Source: VBCK01 sp036270655 (GTDB lineage: Bacteria; Pseudomonadota; Gammaproteobacteria; Burkholderiales; Burkholderiaceae_F). From it: DNA of 7,855 bases. The position numbers were made by a program, and so were the translations under genes. Where the stretch lies: positions 1 to 7,855 of the forward strand of contig DATBCD010000086.1 of assembly GCA_036270655.1 (NCBI GenBank). The letters are read 5' to 3'. Shown here in pieces: positions 6,270 through 7,855 of the stretch. How positions within the stretch are numbered: position 1 is the first letter of the stretch; each line of letters starts with the position of its first letter. The notes under the pieces are model-generated. The model saw nothing but the letters and a program-made list of their open reading frames with translations, did no database searches and had not been told where the DNA came from.

Positions 6270-7645
6270 AGGGCGCGGCGGCCACTGCGGTCCTGGCGCT
6301 GGTCACCACGCGGGCGGCGCGCGCGGCGAGCCTGCTCGCGGTGCGCGTATGGCCCGGGCCCGATTACAGCCGGGTGACGCTGGAGCACGACGAGCCGCTG
6401 AAGTTCAGCCACTTCATGCTGCGCGATGCGCCGCCGCTGCGCCTGGTGGTCGACCTTCAGGGCATCGCGCTGACCTCGCAACTGAAGGAGCTGGTCGGCA
6501 AGATCGACGCCAACGATCCGTACATCGCGCGCGTGCGAATCGCGCAGAACCGTCCGGACGTGGTGCGTCTGGTGATCGAGCTCAAAGGCGACGTGGCTCC
6601 GCAGCTGTACCAGCTCGATCCGGTCGGCCCGTACCGCTACCGGCTGCTGTTCGACCTGTATCCGACCGACTCGAACGATCCCCTCCTGGGGCTGATCCGG
6701 TCATCGACCGCGCCCGAGCAGCCCGCGCCCGAACCGGGCGAGGCGCCCGCGGCGCTTGCGCCGGTGCCGGCCGAGCCGCCCGCGGCAGTCGCACAGGCGC
6801 CGGCCGAGGCGCCCGCGGCCGCCGCATCGTCGCCGGCCGATGAGGCGGCCATGGGTCGCGAGATCGAGCGCGCGCAGCGCGCGGCGCAGCCGCCGGCCTC
6901 AGGCCAGCAGCCTCGCCCGAGCGCGGGCGCCGTGCGCCGCCTGATCACGGTGGCAATTGACGCCGGCCACGGCGGGGAGGATCCGGGCGCAACCGGCCGG
7001 CGCGGCACGCACGAAAAAGCGGTCACGCTGGCAGTGGCCAAGCGGCTCGCCTCGCTGGTCGCAAGCGACTCCAAGATGCGCGTGCTGCTGACGCGCGAGG
7101 GCGATTACTTCGTTGCGCTGGCCGATCGGGTGCAGAAGGCGCAGCAGGTGCATGCGGACCTTTTCGTGTCGATCCATGCCGACGCCTGGGTACGCTCCGA
7201 CGCGCGCGGCTCCACGGTCTTTGCCCTGTCCGAGCACGGCGCCAGCAGCGCCGCGGCAGCGGCGCTGGCGCGCCACGAGAACGAATCGGACCTGATCGGG
7301 GGCGTGAATCTGGCCAAGTACGATCCGCGCGTTGCAAGCGTGGCGCTGGACCTGCTCACCTCGGAGCAGATCAGCCAGAGCCTGCGCTTCGGGGGCGCGG
7401 TGCTGCACGAGCTGGAGCACGTGAACCGCTTGCACCGTGCGCGCGTCGAGCAGGCCGGATTCGCCGTGCTCAAGGCACCCGACATCCCTTCGATCCTGGT
7501 AGAGACGGCCTTCATCAGCAACCCGGATGAAGAGCTGCGCCTGCGCGACGAGGCCTACCAGCGGCAGCTGGCGCAGGCCATTTTCAACGGCATCCAGCGC
7601 TACTTCGAGCGCAATCCGCCCCCCACCCGCGACCCGGTGGGCTGA
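6239..7645 (+). CDS. amiC: Tat-exported N-acetylmuramoyl-L-alanine amidase (AmiC type)
   Basis: This periplasmic zinc amidase cleaves the bond between N-acetylmuramic acid and L-alanine in peptidoglycan, chiefly to split septal wall during daughter-cell separation. The 468-residue protein begins with a twin-arginine leader (RRRLLKG at 6-12, a hydrophobic stretch, then ARAA near 27-30). An AMIN domain, which targets the division site, spans about 31-142. A Pro/Ala-rich linker (about 155-232) contains three 11-residue repeats. Amidase_3 covers about 235-455 with the expected zinc and catalytic residues H244 (DAGHGG), E259 (HEK), H313 (SIHAD) and E422 (VETAF). The 330-400 segment should hold the autoinhibitory helix that EnvC/NlpD-type activators displace (family knowledge). 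The ATG at 6239 has AGGAG at 6223-6227 and yields an intact leader. The start lies inside the end of tsaE. Its 3' end overlaps the convergent DedA gene by 46 bases. Confidence 0.95.
   Translation: MASEPRRRLLKGAAATAVLALVTTRAARAASLLAVRVWPGPDYSRVTLEHDEPLKFSHFMLRDAPPLRLVVDLQGIALTSQLKELVGKIDANDPYIARVRIAQNRPDVVRLVIELKGDVAPQLYQLDPVGPYRYRLLFDLYPTDSNDPLLGLIRSSTAPEQPAPEPGEAPAALAPVPAEPPAAVAQAPAEAPAAAASSPADEAAMGREIERAQRAAQPPASGQQPRPSAGAVRRLITVAIDAGHGGEDPGATGRRGTHEKAVTLAVAKRLASLVASDSKMRVLLTREGDYFVALADRVQKAQQVHADLFVSIHADAWVRSDARGSTVFALSEHGASSAAAAALARHENESDLIGGVNLAKYDPRVASVALDLLTSEQISQSLRFGGAVLHELEHVNRLHRARVEQAGFAVLKAPDIPSILVETAFISNPDEELRLRDEAYQRQLAQAIFNGIQRYFERNPPPTRDPVG
6737..6835 (+). repeat. Three 33-base tandem repeats in the amiC linker
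   Basis: Three in-frame units encode GEAPAALAPVP (167-177), AEPPAAVAQAP (178-188) and AEAPAAAASSP (189-199). The nucleotide core GAGSCGCCCGCGG recurs at 6740, 6773 and 6806, exactly 33 bases apart, so the period is seen in DNA as well as protein. The repeats lie in the flexible linker between the AMIN and catalytic domains, where copy-number change would alter linker length without breaking the frame. Confidence 0.8.
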
Positions 7646-7855
7646 CCGTCCTGCAACGAGTCGCGCAACGGCCTGACGCGCGTGGTCAAAAGGCGCCAGG
7701 CGGTTGCGGCCAGCACCGGCCCGGCCGCTGCGGCGAGCAAGCCCACGATCAGCACCACCCCCAGGTGATCGCGCACCAGCGGCTGGCTGCCGAAGAAGTA
7801 CCCCCCGCCGGTGAAGATTCCGACCCAGCCGAGACCGCCCAGAACGCTATAGAGG
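7600..7855 (-). CDS. DedA-family membrane protein, C-terminal part (5' end beyond window)
   Basis: 84 C-terminal residues are visible before a TAG at 7602-7600. The segment VLGGLGWVGIFTGGGYFFGSQPLVRDHLGVVLIVGLLAAAAGPVL matches in spacing the DedA signature seen near the end of these proteins (LGALxWVxxFxxxGYFFG followed by a P-V-x-x-x-hydrophobic helix); residues are cited from positions 7842-7708. DedA proteins are inner-membrane proteins of the VTT/SNARE-associated superfamily, linked to undecaprenyl-phosphate or phospholipid translocation and membrane integrity. The tail after the last membrane helix is basic (WRLLTTRVRPLRDS). The final 15 codons are antisense to the end of amiC (46-base overlap). 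The start, and any operon partners, lie to the right. Confidence 0.8.
   Translation of the reverse strand, partial: LYSVLGGLGWVGIFTGGGYFFGSQPLVRDHLGVVLIVGLLAAAAGPVLAATAWRLLTTRVRPLRDSLQDGQPTGSRVGGGLRSK

Overview
The window is GC-rich chromosomal DNA, roughly two-thirds G+C by eye with codons mostly ending in G or C. It probably comes from a betaproteobacterium, and Burkholderiales is my best guess. That rests on the composition, on queG lying head-to-head with tsaE-amiC, and on a Tat-type leader on the amidase. No rRNA, tRNA, CRISPR array, transposase or phage gene is visible. Coding density is very high, and the only clear gene-free stretch is about 160 bases (755-912).

Left part (1-2628): a TetR-family repressor on the minus strand, with its 3' end outside the window, diverges from a membrane sensor histidine kinase on the plus strand (dCache-like periplasmic sensor, HisKA, HATPase, no receiver). 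Their shared intergenic region carries a TTGACA-type promoter overlapped by two spaced copies of a TetR-like operator. The natural inference is that the repressor controls the kinase gene.

Middle (2597-5671, minus strand): queG, the cobalamin/Fe-S epoxyqueuosine reductase of queuosine tRNA modification, is followed after only 9 bases by a second membrane histidine kinase (helical periplasmic sensor, PAS, coiled coil, HisKA, HATPase). The two kinase genes converge and overlap by 32 bases at their 3' ends. Neither has a receiver domain and no response regulator is present, so both are orphans here.

Right part (5697-7855): tsaE, the ATPase of the t6A37 tRNA modification machinery, diverges from queG and overlaps the start of amiC, a Tat-exported N-acetylmuramoyl-L-alanine amidase, by 31 bases. 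amiC overlaps by 46 bases the 3' end of a convergent DedA-family membrane protein gene that runs off the right edge. Thus queG and tsaE, both acting on tRNA anticodon-loop modification, lie back to back, with cell-wall and membrane genes beyond.

The least ordinary signals are these: a 70-base island of about 30% GC with clustered rare codons inside tsaE; a dispersed palindromic repeat present twice, once read through as the TetR C-terminus and once at the queG/tsaE junction; the tandem operator; the two tail-to-tail orphan kinases; and the queG-kinase coupling. I do not see a clear new defence or mobile system.
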